Positions 13,201 to 24,169 of a DNA stretch of 64,000 bases are shown one piece after another. Source of the stretch: Cheilinus undulatus (lineage: Eukaryota > Chordata > Actinopteri > Labriformes > Labridae); contig NC_054870.1 of assembly GCF_018320785.1 (NCBI RefSeq), forward strand, positions 2,522,199 through 2,586,198, given 5' to 3'. The notes under the pieces were generated by a model, which worked only from the letters and a program-made list of their open reading frames with translations, searched no databases and had not been told where the DNA came from. A program made the position numbers and the translations under genes. Each line of letters begins with the position of its first letter. Position 1 is the stretch's first letter.

Positions 13201-16200
13201 TCTGACATTTCCTGGAAATGTCATCAAAATCTGTCCATAACTTTCTGAGTTATGTTGCTAACAAACAAACTAATAAACTAACTAACAAACCCTGCCGATC
13301 ACATAACCTCCTTGGTGGAGGTAACAAACAACAAAAATACATTTAAAGAGCGTAATAAATGTGTAGGTGCAGTACATTAAAAGCCTAAGGTTTAAACTGT
13401 TTATAGGGCAAAAAAATCCCACCTTTATTTGTCACAAAAAAAAACATAAAAATCTGAATAAATTTTATTGAGTCTAGGTTTTGTATTTCACTATTTAAAT
13501 AATAAGACCTATGTAGCTCTCCTTTCACTCTTTTTAGTTGAATATTGACTATGTTCTTGGTAAATGTATTAATAAAAGGAAATTGTAGTTGATGAAAGGT
13601 TTGCTTTGCTTGTATCTCATTAAAACGAGGTTTTTTATTATCAAAAACTAGACCCAAGAATCTAACCCCAACCGCACAAAAACTGAAAAAAGTTAAAAGC
13701 AGACCAGTGACCTACTCTGTGTACAGATCCTCGACCATAGCAACGATGATGACGATCAGAGAGACTGAGAAAATCTGGCAGCCGGAGCCAATGAGTGAGG
13801 AGAAGATCAGTGGGTGGCTGGATGGGCGAAATACATCACCATGTACCTGCTTCCACCCGTATTCATCTCCAAGGTCTCTGTCCTGATGGCACAAAGAGAC
13901 AACGCAAAATTAAAGAAATGAAAACAAACACAGAATCCCGCACAATGTCTGTCTCCAGAAACTTACAGAAGTACAAATCAATTAGCCAGCAAACAGAGGA
14001 AAGTCACTCAAAGCTCACCATGTCATCCATTTCCTCCTCTTTGCTATATCTGGCGTAATCCTTTCTCAGAGTCCTCATCAGAATCATCGAGACCAGACCG
14101 ACCAAGAAAATCACCATCATGAAGGAGTTGAAGATGGAGAACCAGTGAATCTGCAAAACAATTAAATTAACAGTTAATTTAATAGAAGTTCAAGTCTTCA
14201 AAACAGACAGTATGTGTATTAGTTGATCTCAGCCTCGCTCAGCAGGAAAAAAGCTTTTTCAGACTCTGGCTGGTTAGTTCCAAATTTCTGAGTCACAAAT
14301 CTGCAAAACATTTTCTTAATAAAGAGCCATACAAATCCCTGCCTCATCAGTAACATGAGGAAGTTAGTAGATTTGACAGTTAAACCACACATGCCATCAT
14401 ACAAGGCTCCACTTACACATACTAAAATCAAGAGTGGGTGTGTTGCTGGAACGATAAGCCAGTTTTATTTATGGCTTTCAAGATGAGGCACAAAACTCTG
14501 AAGACCGCGTCAGTAACTCACCCTGTGTTGAAAGAAGGATGGATCGAGGTACTTGTCGAATCTGTCTTCAAACTTCACATCAGACTTCTTCCATTTCACC
14601 TGTGGTAACAAAGGGTTTTTTTCTTTCATTTATTTTACTTCATTCAAGGAGCATTTTTATTATAAGAAGAAAAAAACTCAAATGATTGACTCCTGTTTGA
14701 TACAACAGTAAAAAAAATAGAAGTCCTTGGGGAGCAGGTGGCTTAGTGGTTATAGGCACTCCCCATGTACACGGGCGGCCTGGGTTCGAATCCAGCCTGG
14801 GGCCCTTTACCGCATGTCTCTACCCTGCTCTTGTCCTTGTTTCCGACTCTATCCACTGTCCTCCTTTATCTAATAAAGGCACAAAAAATGCCCCAAAATA
14901 AATCTTAAAAAAATAGAAGTCCTTAACCCAATATTAGGTAGTTTCTTGATTTTAATGACCTAAAATTGCTGGAAAACTCCTGCACACTGTCTAAATTGTA
15001 CAAATATGTCAAGAACATTTGGGAAAGTGTACAGAACTGATGATGAGCGAGGAAAGCAGCTTTCTCACTCTGTTTTGATTAAAAATATGATTGAAGATCA
15101 TTTATTTTCTGTGCTTATTCATACTACCAATGATGAAAATAACAGATTTCATTGTTTTGATACAAAGTATCTATCTCACAAAGGCAGGTATTTTTGAATA
15201 TCTGATCTTAACCCCCTCAATTCAAAAATAATCACATTGACAACAGCTACACATTTAACATCTTCATCCACTAGTGCTGTAGCAACAAATCAATTAATTC
15301 AATAATAACTGAAAATAAAAATATGTAAGCAAAAAAGAAAAGAGAAGAAAAAAAAGAAAAATGACTTATTTGTTGTGTCAGGGCGGTTTATGGTGCCACT
15401 TGGCATGGCCCAAAGCCGTTAACATCACTAGCCGTCACTATCTAAATACTGATTAGGGCTGAGCAGTTAATCGCAAATTAGATTAAATTGCAACATGGAT
15501 TGCTGCAATTTTCAAATCACAGAAGGTGCGTTTTTTTTTTAACCTAAAATTTGTGTCAAAATACCAGTTTAAAACTTTTTTTTTGCAGCAGAGACATTAT
15601 GCATTACATATTATGCAATCATTCAAGCAGCATATTTTTGGAAAAGTGTACAAAAAAAAACATATTTTCTTCCTTTTTGTGTGTTTTCTTGTTAAATATA
15701 AGAATTATATAAAACCATCATTCCCTTTAATTCAGCAGTTCATATCAAATTTGCAAAATGAGTCAAAATCATCACAATTACATATTTTTTCAAAATTGTT
15801 CAGCCCTAGTTTAATCTAAAATTGTGTTGGCTATAGTTTGGAATTATTGTTTATTTTTGTTTGAAAATACATGAGATGAGGAATCTAAGAAATAATCACG
15901 GACTAAATCGCAATCGCAATATTGGGTAAAAAAATTGCAATTAGATTGTTTTCCCAAATCATTCAGCCCTAACAGTGATGGTAGCTTTCTACATCACAGA
16001 CTTGTAAGAAGAGGTAGAATGCTATGCTCTCTTCTCTAAGGACCAGACTGACCACTTTGGTACGTTTTTCAAATTCCTACAGTAGGCAGAGGCTCTTAGT
16101 TGGGGGTTTACAGTCATATTAAATACATAAATTGCTATTGCAATTGTCCAAAAAATTAATAAAAAGACAACCTTAATCACATTATTTTGCCAAGCTGTTC

Positions 16201-19200
16201 AGCCGAAACCAAAACCACCCTAAACCAGATATTATCCAAAACTACAGACATCGGTGACAGGGTATGCATCTTTAGAGAGTTATATGAAGCTGCAGTGACC
16301 TTTGTATTCCACGCAGGAAGCTGTCTTCATCAACACAGCAGGAGAGCAACAGTGTAAGTGTAAGCATGTCAAAAGTCCAGTAAGCAATGTGCCATATCAC
16401 TTTTGTTTCAAAAGTGATAGTGTTGCACAGCAGAGACATCAAACAGGAGAACAGCGAGACAGTTCCAGCCCTGAACGCCATTTTCCTCAAACACACATGA
16501 AATCTGTAAACTGAGTCTTAAATATCTTCCCCCTGGAAGGAGTTTCTGGTAGGAGTTCAAACCGTTTATGCATCAAAAGACCATAACAAACACAAAAACA
16601 AGTGGACTAGACCAAAGAGTATGGAACATGTCTGACTGCTTCAATCTATCGAAATATTGCCTATGTTTTTTACTAGGTTGCGTGCAATTGTAGATCATTC
16701 AAAACTCAGACATGACCAAAATTGGAGTTTCTTTGACTTTAATTTTTGTTACTCAGGTATCTAACAAGTTTCAGTAAGTTCTTTTACCACAATCACATGT
16801 TAAGATTCTGATATATTGTATATATTGTGTATTACCATTCAGCTAAAAAATATCAAGATAAGATTTGTGGTCGTTGTTGCCTAGCTCTATCACCAGACAC
16901 AAACCACAAATAAGCCGAAATAAATAAAATTAAAAAAAAAAAAAACACTGGGCAGTTGATTTAGTACTCACCGAATAAGACATGGCAATTCTTGTGTTTG
17001 GCACAAGTCTGACTTTTCCTTCACTTGTCAAATTCACATCAACAATTCTGTTGCCATTGAAGCCGATCTCCAGTTTTTTGTACGTCCACAGGTAATGATC
17101 TTCTCCATTCTCATCGGCCTCACCAACAATACCTTTAAAAAAACAGACATTTAGTAAATTAGTAGTGTTCAACACAGTAGTAGTCAGACTGGTGGTAACA
17201 CCAGAATAATCCTAGTTTAACATCACTAATTAGGGAGCAGAAATGTCAATAAAAGTCACTTCCTTTAACATCAGAACTTGTACTCCTCTGATACATTAAT
17301 GCTCTTAGGCCTTGTGTTGCTATCAAAGAGCGTCCCTGCTAGCTAGCCACCATGATCTCCTGACTGGAATTGAGCTTGATGCCAATCAGTCACTCAGAAT
17401 CTACCTCTATTTGACTGCACATTTTAAAGCACAAACCAGCTACATTTTTATCCTACTGTTTCCTGCTGTGTTAATACAAGATAGGGGTGGGAGAAAAACA
17501 CCGATACAGCATAGTATCACAATATTTTGTCTGGCGATATATCATATCATCTCCTCCACCAAGTATCAATTTTTTCAAATTAATTGCTAATATGAACTGA
17601 AGTCTATAATAATGGAAAAATAAATCTAGTGTTTGTCCAGTGAGGTCAGCAGAAGTGACAGTCATAGAGCAAGAGGAAGTTGGTACAGCAAACATGTTAG
17701 CACCAGGGGAAGGGCATTAGGAATGCAAGCAGGGCACAAATGAGATGGACATGACACATGAGGTTTGCAAGATGAGCTACATGAAAATAAAATACTGCAG
17801 AAATACGACAAACACGAGGGCAAGACTGATGCGAAATCAGCTAAACAGTTGTAAAAGTGGAATATATCACAATATATATCACAATACTCAGTGTATTGCA
17901 AAATGTTTAAAATTGCAATAAAATCGAATCGTGACCCAAGTATCGTGATAATACCGTATCGTGGGGCCACTAGTGATTCCCACCCCTAGTACATGACCAC
18001 TTTAGTGTTTCTATATTGATACTTTTGGTAATTCCTATATTGCATCAGAATGGAGGCCCCTATAAAACAACTAATTAGAAAGTTTTCCATACAGCTCTAA
18101 GCAAGTTTCTGCATCTTGTGTGCTATTACTAAGTTTTTTTGTTTCACCATTGTTAACAGCTGTAAAGATGCAGTTAAAAGTAGTGCTGCAATCGCAATTG
18201 CAATGTCAGGCTGTTCAACTACACAACTGCATAAAAGGCAGCAATTATTTTATTGTATATAGCAGTACTTCAAAGATTTACAAACCTGCCTGCACAAGGC
18301 CCTTTAAGATTACAATAGTTCCACTGCAACCATACTTTGCAGAAGTATCTTTATTTTCAAAAATATTTTAGTTAGAAATTATTTGGTTAGTTTGAAAGCA
18401 GTACTGCTAAACTTCAGGTTTTGTATTTATTATGCCATTAAATGTTTATATGCTCGGAGTTGCAAAATACACACTTAACTATCATTATTCTGTGCATTTT
18501 CCTTGATAACCAAGCAAGTAAACTCATGATACCATTTATGTATTATATTGCAATCACAAATCATAATGTTGTCCAGTATAAGTCGCAATGATACATTTTT
18601 ACCAAATCATGCAGCCCCAGTTAAAAGCATGCAACAGCAAGTTTAATATTATAGTGAGAAGATGAGCTGGTATGTTGAGGTTGATCAACTAAAGTCTGAG
18701 AACTGGATCAGCCTCCAAACTCACATTTGATTAGGTTCAGACAGATTTGCATACAGTCTGATTTAAGCCTGTTCAGTCATAATCACTTGGATTTAGACCT
18801 GGATGGCTGCCTTGGATGTAGAATATTCTAAACCTGCCACTGTGCCACTATTTCAAACATGGGGCCACTCAATATTGAAGGCAGTTCCAGTCAGGAGATT
18901 CAGGTGAGTGCTGGTTACTAATCATGCCATGCCACACATCATGTTGATCCCATAGATGCTTAAACTTTTTTGTTGCTCTGCCCTTGGACATCAAAACTGA
19001 TCTGAAAGTTTACAGACCAAAGGATGTTACTGAGCTCTAGAGCCAATGTGAATGACCCGAAACAAACATTTCATTGTCTCTGACATGATAAGCACAGTTG
19101 TTCAGTTACAATGCAAAACCGGACACGAGGTCAAAGTCTATTTATTTGTTGTGATTAAGGCTTCAGTGAGTAACATACACTATCTGCAGTTGTCTGAGTA

Positions 19201-21805
19201 AATGCCAGGAGCCCCACCCATCAAATAAAACATTCATGTTTGAGCAACAGTAGGAGTGGCCACGTTGTACAAAGTGATTCCACGTAAGCAAGGGGGAACG
19301 ATGGCTTTTTAAAGAGGCGGTTAAAGAAGTCTGTGATGACTGTGACTTCTCAATATACCTGCTCAAGGAAAAGCAAAGAGCCGTGGTTGAAGCTGGTGTC
19401 AAAGGGTATCTTCTGTATGTGAAAGTGTATATACTAAGAAATTTACTGAAGCTTTTAGCATGCAAAATCAATATCTAAGAATTATATGCATGTATAATTC
19501 TGAAGCTTATAATGTAGTAGTTATCAATCATCAAACAATGCACCTGAGCAGGCTTGGTCCACTAATCAAAAGACTGGCAGTGCAATCTGCAGCACCTGTT
19601 GTTCCAATGTCAGGGAAGATAACTGTACCCAAAATGCTTAAGACAACATATCAGTCAGTGTTTGAGTGTATTCTTGAACTGGTGAATATTCTTATGAACT
19701 ATGAATTCCCCTAAAAGAATACCACAAAGGCACACTGACAGTCCATTTACCAGGCAGATGAGATTACATAATTTCATATTTAATGTTGAATTCCTGTACA
19801 TTGAGAGCAAAGCTAGCCAGGGTCAAATTCCTTGCTGCATACGCATACATGGCCAAAATAGCCGAATCTGATTAGCAGATGATGGAAGAAGGCAAAAAAC
19901 TAGCTGAATTCCTTGGATAGACACAAACTGACTTAAGTTTTTTAAATGCATGACACGGTGTGATTCTTGACTTCAGATAGAAAGCCCAAGAATAAATGGA
20001 ACACCCTATCCATTAATAGAAATTGGTTTACCGCTTTAGTATCAAGATCAAATCTTATGAACAAGATGCCAGAGTCATTGCAGACTTTTGTTAGAGGACA
20101 ATGAGTCAATAAACTAGCAAGAAACTCAGAAGGTAGGGACAGTAGAGGACAGAAAATACCCCAATTAGCCTTCAGTTTACAACACAATCATGTACTGAAT
20201 AAGTGCAACTTCTAAGAGGTCATGAAGTATCACTTACCCCAGATGGGCAGATCGTCTATGTACATCTGGTACCAGTAGTGGTTCTTAATGGCGTAGACGA
20301 AGGCATCCCGTTTGGCTTTGTCCAGGTCGATTTCACAGTATGTTGTCTGCATGACTTCATCTAGAAGGATAATACAAACGAGAATGTTTGTGGATAAAGG
20401 AAAAGTTCAAATGAGAGATTAAGAGACAGGTGTATATTTGCACTGATCCAGAACTTTCATCTGTTCAGGTGCAAACAGCAGGTAAAATGTGGGTCACAAC
20501 GCAATACCTTTGAATTTTATATCTAGGCCGCTAAATTCAAGCTCCACTCCTTGCAGAGCCTCTCCAAGCGTTTCATGGTAATGACTGATGGTCTTCTTCG
20601 AACCCGCGCAGAACGGCAAGGAGAAGTACTTGTATGTCTCCTGTCGGTTGTGGTAAGGCCCCACTGTGTTCATCCATAAAACAACCTCCTCTTTCTCTGT
20701 GTACTGCAAAGGGAAAACAAGGATTCTTACTTCGAAGCACAGGAGCTACACCAGTATTGCTAGTTCTTCTGGTTTATATTCCAGGTACTCTACAAGAAAA
20801 TATCTGAGTTATAAATACCTTTCTAATGTAAATAATCATCTAAAATTAAAAAGGCTGCATTTACATTTACATAGACATCATTGCACAAAAGAAGATATCC
20901 AGTTTAACTTTGTTATCACATTTGCTCTAAACGGACTTTCAACGATTGCTACTATAGTTAAATTTATGCAAACCATAGATAAAGATGGGCTGACACTCTT
21001 CTCTCTGCATCTGTTTAACACTTTGAACCAAGGTGGACATTAGCCATGTCTGACTTCAGTCAAGGAAGTTAACTCCAATGCTAACTGGAGAGCTGTCAGT
21101 GGAACTGCTGCACTGATAAGAGCATTCAAACATAAAGCAGTAGTATTGTCTAAACATGTACGCATTAAAAGTAATTAGTGTGTATGGATATGACAAAAGT
21201 GAAGACAGAGGAAATGCCAGAGGGCCCTGACGTCTAACCGGTGTTTCGGCTGTGCTACGTTGTTATTTAGCACTCGCATTTTGACTCGAGTTGGTGCTCC
21301 GAAACTAAAAAGCTGCAGACGTTCATTGTCCTGGTAGATATGATATTACTGAACAGCTTTCAAACGTCAACTGTCTTCACTAAAGTACAGTTTCCGCTGG
21401 AAGCCAAGGGAACCTTGTGAAGAACATTGTGGGGGACGTGCTAATGAGCTAGCAGGAATTCGTTAGCCTGAGCACTTAGGCCGGTAAGTTAGAACTACTT
21501 AAACTGAATTGCCCTTCTGTTTGGTAGCTCACCAAGAACTGTTAATAATCACACAGGCTAATGCTACACAATCTGCCGGGTATGTATTTCTGTTCCACTG
21601 CATACAACAGGACGTCGTAGCTAAAGCTAAAGTTAGCAGGTTACACAGAGCACAAACGTCCATTATTTTCAAGGCTCCCCTTTTCAATCGGCCTCTCAAA
21701 ACGCTTTCTTACCGTATGTTCATGTTCGTCTGCGCTGACACGTAATGTAGAACCAAATATAGCTAGAAAGGCCGCCGCTGCCACCTTCCACCTGGGGGAT
21801 CCCAT
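1229..21805 (-). CDS. tm9sf3: TM9SF3, transmembrane 9 superfamily member 3 (3' end off window)
   Basis: Nonaspanin-family membrane protein. TM9 proteins act in the Golgi/endosomal system, where they have been linked to trafficking of membrane proteins; the exact molecular activity of TM9SF3 is not settled. Coding exons 1-14 on the minus strand: 21713-21805, 20508-20703, 20238-20360, 16972-17132, 14522-14599, 14019-14150, 13716-13882, 9964-10058, 9743-9873, 7568-7707, 5298-5366, 5078-5224, 1394-1477, 1229-1305. They sum to 1693 nt (564 codons plus one base), with frame kept at every junction. Human TM9SF3 is 589 aa, so about 22 terminal residues are missing; they should be in one exon left of base 1, and I could not find it inside. 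Recognisable stretches are [20 protein letters not shown] (exon 2), [16 protein letters not shown] (exon 4), [20 protein letters not shown] (exon 7), [14 protein letters not shown] (exons 8-9) and [20 protein letters not shown] (exon 12). The N-terminal half is lumenal; hydrophobic helices fill exons 6-14. All donors read GT and all acceptors AG. Confidence 0.97.
1686..2179. mobile_element. hAT-like MITE
   Basis: Lies in tm9sf3 intron 12. The ends look inverted: CAGGGCTGGACGATTTGC on the left, and on the right the complement of GGACTGGGCGATTAAC. The core, with TTTGAAAATTGCAGCAGGCC, also occurs at 52490-52710, with a piece at 37545-37620. No coding capacity. Confidence 0.55.
2180..4480. other. 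Intron 12 of tm9sf3, nothing recognised
   Basis: Apart from an A-rich run at about 2249-2268, I see no exon, RNA gene or recognisable repeat here. Confidence 0.4.
4481..4806. mobile_element. hAT-type MITE with 8-bp target duplication
   Basis: A 326-bp non-coding element in tm9sf3 intron 12. It is flanked by CTCTAGAG (4473-4480) and CTCTAAAG (4807-4814), a 7/8 match at the 8-bp length diagnostic of hAT transposition. Ends are CAGTGTTTCTCA and the complement of CAATTGTTCCCAG. Confidence 0.65.
6101..6451. mobile_element. hAT-type MITE, family with copy at 39163-39506
   Basis: A non-coding element in tm9sf3 intron 10 with inverted ends AGTTCCCAAAC and TTTGGGAACTACT. It is flanked by TAAATGAG (6093-6100) and TCAATGAG (6452-6459), a 7/8 match. 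The sequence aligns along its length with 39163-39506 in the same orientation. Confidence 0.6.
6765..7112. mobile_element. Probable MITE
   Basis: Lies in tm9sf3 intron 10. Near-inverted ends are GGCTTTGTCCACATA on the left and TGTGTGGACTAGGCCTAAG on the right. It encloses overlapping short open frames that are not gene-like. No clear target duplication was found. Confidence 0.4.
8310..9170. repeat. Dispersed teleost repeat, split by a Tc1-type MITE
   Basis: Two halves of a repeat in tm9sf3 intron 9: 8310-8447 (TTTTCTATACTGCTTATCCC, GGCGAGAGGCGGGGTACACC) and 8969-9170 (CAACCAGGC, GGTGGTGGGAGGAAGCTG). A second, uninterrupted copy is at 29700-30030. The interruption is the element at 8448-8968. 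Confidence 0.7.
8448..8968 (-). mobile_element. Non-autonomous Tc1-type element (MITE family A, copy 1)
   Basis: A 521-bp element with inverted ends CAGTGCTTAACAAATTTATT and AATAAATTTGTTAAGCACTG. It is inserted after TA (8446-8447); the right-hand duplicate reads CA, one transition away. It contains a fragment encoding the start of a Tc1-like transposase (minus strand). It interrupts the repeat at 8310-9170, so it is the younger insertion. Confidence 0.8.
11201..12062. mobile_element. hAT-type MITE with 8-bp target duplication
   Basis: An 862-bp AT-rich element with inverted ends CACGGGTGTCAAACTCAAGG and GGACACCCCTG. Flanks are ATTTAAGC (11193-11200) and GTTTAAGC (12063-12070), a 7/8 match. 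The interior is built of TTTTGACTTTT-like runs and has no real ORF. Confidence 0.7.
12071..12408. mobile_element. Second hAT-type MITE abutting the first
   Basis: Ends are CCTTGGTTCCCAACC and the complement of CCAGTGATTCCCAACC. It is followed by TTAAAGC, so the octamer GTTTAAGC preceding it recurs as GTTAAAGC after it. It therefore shares the target octamer of the element at 11201-12062. Exact ends are uncertain by a base or two. Confidence 0.6.
13050..13326 (-). repeat. Dispersed repeat, inverted copy at 43211-43450
   Basis: Lies in tm9sf3 intron 7. It contains GATCACATAACCTCC, CAAACAAACTAATAAAC, CAGTCCCAAAATCTAATC and CTCTATCTCC-like blocks. These reappear in reverse complement at 43211-43450, with a truncated piece at about 43735-43835. 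It ends in CTTGGTGGAGGTAA, the usual end of this widespread repeat type. Not coding. Confidence 0.6.
14729..14906 (+). mobile_element. tRNA-derived SINE with perfect 18-bp target duplication
   Basis: A 178-bp element in tm9sf3 intron 4. It is flanked by identical 18-mers, AAAAAAATAGAAGTCCTT, at 14711-14728 and 14907-14924. The polymerase III promoter is visible: A box TGGCTTAGTGG at 14739-14749 and B box GGTTCGAATCC at 14783-14793, in a tRNA-like head. The tail (ATAAAGGCACAAAAAATG) is A-rich. The identical duplication suggests a fairly recent insertion. Confidence 0.85.
15454..15971. mobile_element. hAT-type MITE in tm9sf3 intron 4
   Basis: Inverted ends TAGGGCTGAGCAGTTAATC and AATCATTCAGCCCTA. 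Flanks ATACTGAT (15446-15453) and ACAGTGAT (15972-15979) match 6/8. An internal CAGCCCTAG near 15800 may mark a second, partial element. The 97-aa open frame inside it is low-complexity and not a gene. Confidence 0.55.
17482..17988. mobile_element. hAT-type MITE with perfect 11-bp inverted ends
   Basis: Lies in tm9sf3 intron 3. Ends are TAGGGGTGGGA and TCCCACCCCTA, exact complements. Flanks ATACAAGA and GTACATGA match 6/8. The second block of subterminal sequence, CGATACAGCATAGTATCACAA, recurs inverted near the right end (GATAATACCGTATCGTG). Confidence 0.7.
17989..20237. other. Rest of tm9sf3 intron 3
   Basis: A degenerate hAT-like repeat can be suspected at about 18180-18620 (CTGCAATCGCAATTGCAATG, ending ATCATGCAGCCCC). 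From 18650 to 20237 I see no gene, RNA or repeat I can support. Confidence 0.3.
21713..21805 (-). CDS. tm9sf3: tm9sf3 coding exon 1: start codon and signal peptide
   Basis: Encodes 31 residues beginning [17 protein letters not shown]: a basic n-region and a hydrophobic core, as expected of a cleavable signal peptide, followed by SADEHEHT, which matches the family's mature N-terminus. The ATG at 21805-21803 is chosen because it is the only Met that puts the hydrophobic segment in frame with the conserved DEHEHT end. The donor is ACG followed by GTAAGAA. The exon has no conserved sequence outside DEHEHT, so its assignment rests on frame, position and signal-peptide character. Confidence 0.88.
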
Positions 21806-22110
21806 TATTTTCAGAGAAAGTATGCAGAAAGAATTGGGATGTTAGCTTTGTAGGGCTATCCCACCTTCTTCCTGGTTGTATGACAGAGGCAATTTTAGGG
21901 ATGCTATCGTTACGCATATGGCGTAAGCGCTTCACGAGCACTCATCGCATGAACGTCTGATTGGTTGAGTTGAGTCATGTGATACACAGCGGCCAGTCGC
22001 TGTTGACAGCGATTGTTCAAACGGTGAATAAACAAACTCCGTCAGCGCATCGTCCGCAACCTTCGGCCACGTCACCCGACTGCCAAGACCGGAGCTTCAC
22101 CTCATCTTTG
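21806..22110 (-). promoter_or_regulatory. Probable tm9sf3 5' UTR / promoter
   Basis: This stretch upstream of the tm9sf3 ATG is richer in CpG than its surroundings from about 21900 to 22100. It carries a CCAAT box reading on the gene's strand (21960-21964, inside CAACCAATCAG) about 155 bp before the ATG, and a TCATGTGA M-box/CLEAR-like motif at 21975-21982. No TATA box is evident, as is common for housekeeping genes. The transcription start cannot be placed from sequence. Confidence 0.4.
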
Positions 22111-22286
22111 ACAGAGCTGGTGCATGAAACATGATCCCTGAGCCTAACAAAATGGTGTTTTCACTGTCTGACAGGGCCTCAAAGAGGCCTATAAGCTGTT
22201 AGAACAACATTTTATTCATAATAAATTTATAAGTAAAGAAATTCACGGTTGCTTTAATAAAGCTGGCCTTGTGTTAAACGGTATGT

Positions 22287-22505
22287 GTACAGTGCTGTGA
22301 AAAAGTATTTCCTCCCTTCCTGATGTCTTATGTTTTTGCATATTTTTCACCATTAAATGTTTCAGATCATCAAACAAATACAAATATTAGACAAAAATAA
22401 CTAAAGTAAATGATGATTTCCTTTATTAAGGGAAAATGCCATCCAAACCAGCCTGGACCTGGGTGAAAAGGTCATTGCCCCCTACACTTTATAACGGAGG
22501 GTGGC
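22287..22505. mobile_element. Truncated end of Tc1-type family B
   Basis: Starts CAGTGCTGTGAAAAAGTATT after TA and continues into TTTCAGATCATCAAACAAAT. The same terminal sequence opens the larger element at 23364. Only this end is present. Confidence 0.65.
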
Positions 22506-23008
22506 ATAATAGATGGGCAAAAGTTTATAATTTTGAATTGTGATTAATCTAAAAATCTCTGGAGTTAACTGGAGTTAACTGCATCATTGCTAGCACATTT
22601 TAAAATTGTACAATTTGCATTCAAAAGTGTGTTTCTTCTGTCATTTTGAATTTTTCTGTTGACTTAATCTGAGGGTGTTTGTCTTCCTGTGTGGATACAG
22701 ACCCACTTATAAAAGTCGATCAAAGATGTCAATATGAACTTAACCATCGGAAAATGAACTTGATATGCATCTAAAAGGGATTGGTTAAAAGGTAAACGGA
22801 TGAAAACACAAGGGTCAGACAACTTCTGATTAGTCCACTGAGCTGTCTGTGAGTTTTAAAGTGAAATGAGACATTAAGGAGCAGTGGTGAACTTATTTTA
22901 CATAACTGTGGCTGCAGAGAGATGCTGATGTGGCTAAACCAAAGTGTGCTGAAAGGGTCAAGATCTTAGATTAATAGATGGATCTTTGCTGAGATGTTTC
23001 TAAACATT

Positions 23009-23275
23009 AATTGGAGTCCACCTTTGGTAAATTAAGCTGAGAACAGGGTTTTTGCAAGGCACAGATCTGGGCCCCTATCTCCACACAATATCTCTGGACC
23101 TCAGTGACCATCGGGTTCTTGGTCTCCACTCTTGCTAAGAGTCTCAGTTTGCTCAGTTTGGCCTGGCAACAGCCCTCAGAAGAGTTCTGGCCATGCCAGT
23201 TTTTTTTCCATTTGAAAGTCATGGAGGCCACTGTGTCCAGTCAATTTACCACAGGTGGACTCCAATCAAGGTCTG
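23009..23275. mobile_element. Tc1-family fragments in inverted arrangement
   Basis: ATTGGAGTCCACC followed by GGTAAATT near 23010, and its inverted form AATTTACCACAGGTGGACTC near 23245, bracket GCAAGGCACAGATCTGG. This motif is familiar from the 5' part of some fish Tc1 elements. It is a rearranged remnant with no intact frame. Confidence 0.45.
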
Positions 23276-23427
23276 TATATACTACTCTAGTAAATACTGT
23301 ACAAGTTTGTATGCATTGATAGCGTGGTTGTAAGATATGCAAAGGGTGCAGTGATACTGACTACTGTGCTGTGAAAAAGTATTTTCTCCTTTCTGATTCC
23401 TGTTTTTTTGCATATTTTTCACACTTA

Positions 23428-23971
23428 CAGTGCTTAACAAATTTATTAGACCACCACCCAAAGTAAGGTTTATGCCACAGCTGCCCTAAATTAACAGCAT
23501 TGGTAAAAATTGGTAAAACCAAAATCATTTTTTATATTTCTGCAATGGTTAATACCAATATGTAAAAGCTCTTTAACCCAAATGATATTTTTAATGCTAA
23601 AATAGAATTATTATTGTTATCCATGAATTTTCAAATTCACTGATTTACAAAAAAAACTTGAAAAAATAGTAAAGCACATTATTATTTCTTGATTAATGTG
23701 TCAAATTATAGTTATTTACTTGCATTCCTGAACAGAAAAATTAGTTTTAGTGGTTGAATGTTATGCTTGATTCATTTCTGACTTGTCAGAGAAGCCCAGT
23801 GAGCCGGCTCAAATTTGGGTGAATTCAGTTTGAAATCCCTCATTCCTGCTCAAAATGGTAAAACGTGGAGAACTGACTGGAAATGAAAGGGTCCGCATTA
23901 AAGCACTTCATGATGCTGGATGGTCTCTGAGACAAATATGACAGGTGGCCTAATAAATTTGTTAAGCACTG
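23428..23971 (+). mobile_element. Non-autonomous Tc1-type element (MITE family A, copy 2), nested
   Basis: A 544-bp element with inverted ends CAGTGCTTAACAAATTTATT and AATAAATTTGTTAAGCACTG. TA is duplicated on both sides (23426-23427, 23972-23973). It sits inside the terminal region of the family B Tc1. A 28-codon frame at 23855-23941 starts [20 protein letters not shown] and reads as the N-terminus of a Tc1-like transposase ending in a stop, so it is an internally deleted derivative. Confidence 0.85.
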
Positions 23972-24169
23972 TAAATGTTTCAGATCATCAAACCAATTTA
24001 TATATTTCACAAAGACAACCAAAGTAAACATAAAATGCAGTTTCTAAATGATGATTTTATTGATTAAGGGGGGAAGATCCAAACCTATCTGTCCCTGTGT
24101 GAAACAGTAATTTCCCCCTGAACCTAATAACTGGTTATTCCATCCTTGATAACTGGTGATGAGTCTTTC

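Noticed and set aside
14729..14906. Possible tRNA gene (A and B boxes)
   Set aside because: The tRNA-like head continues into a SINE body and A-rich tail, bounded by a target-site duplication. A folded acceptor stem for a functional tRNA is not evident.
17662..17970. 102-codon minus-strand open frame
   Set aside because: It lies wholly inside the hAT-type MITE at 17482-17988 and is Cys/Ser/Leu-rich by composition, with no domain.
20666..21043. 125-codon plus-strand open frame
   Set aside because: It overlaps tm9sf3 exon 2 antisense and runs into intron 1; there is no domain and no coding signature.
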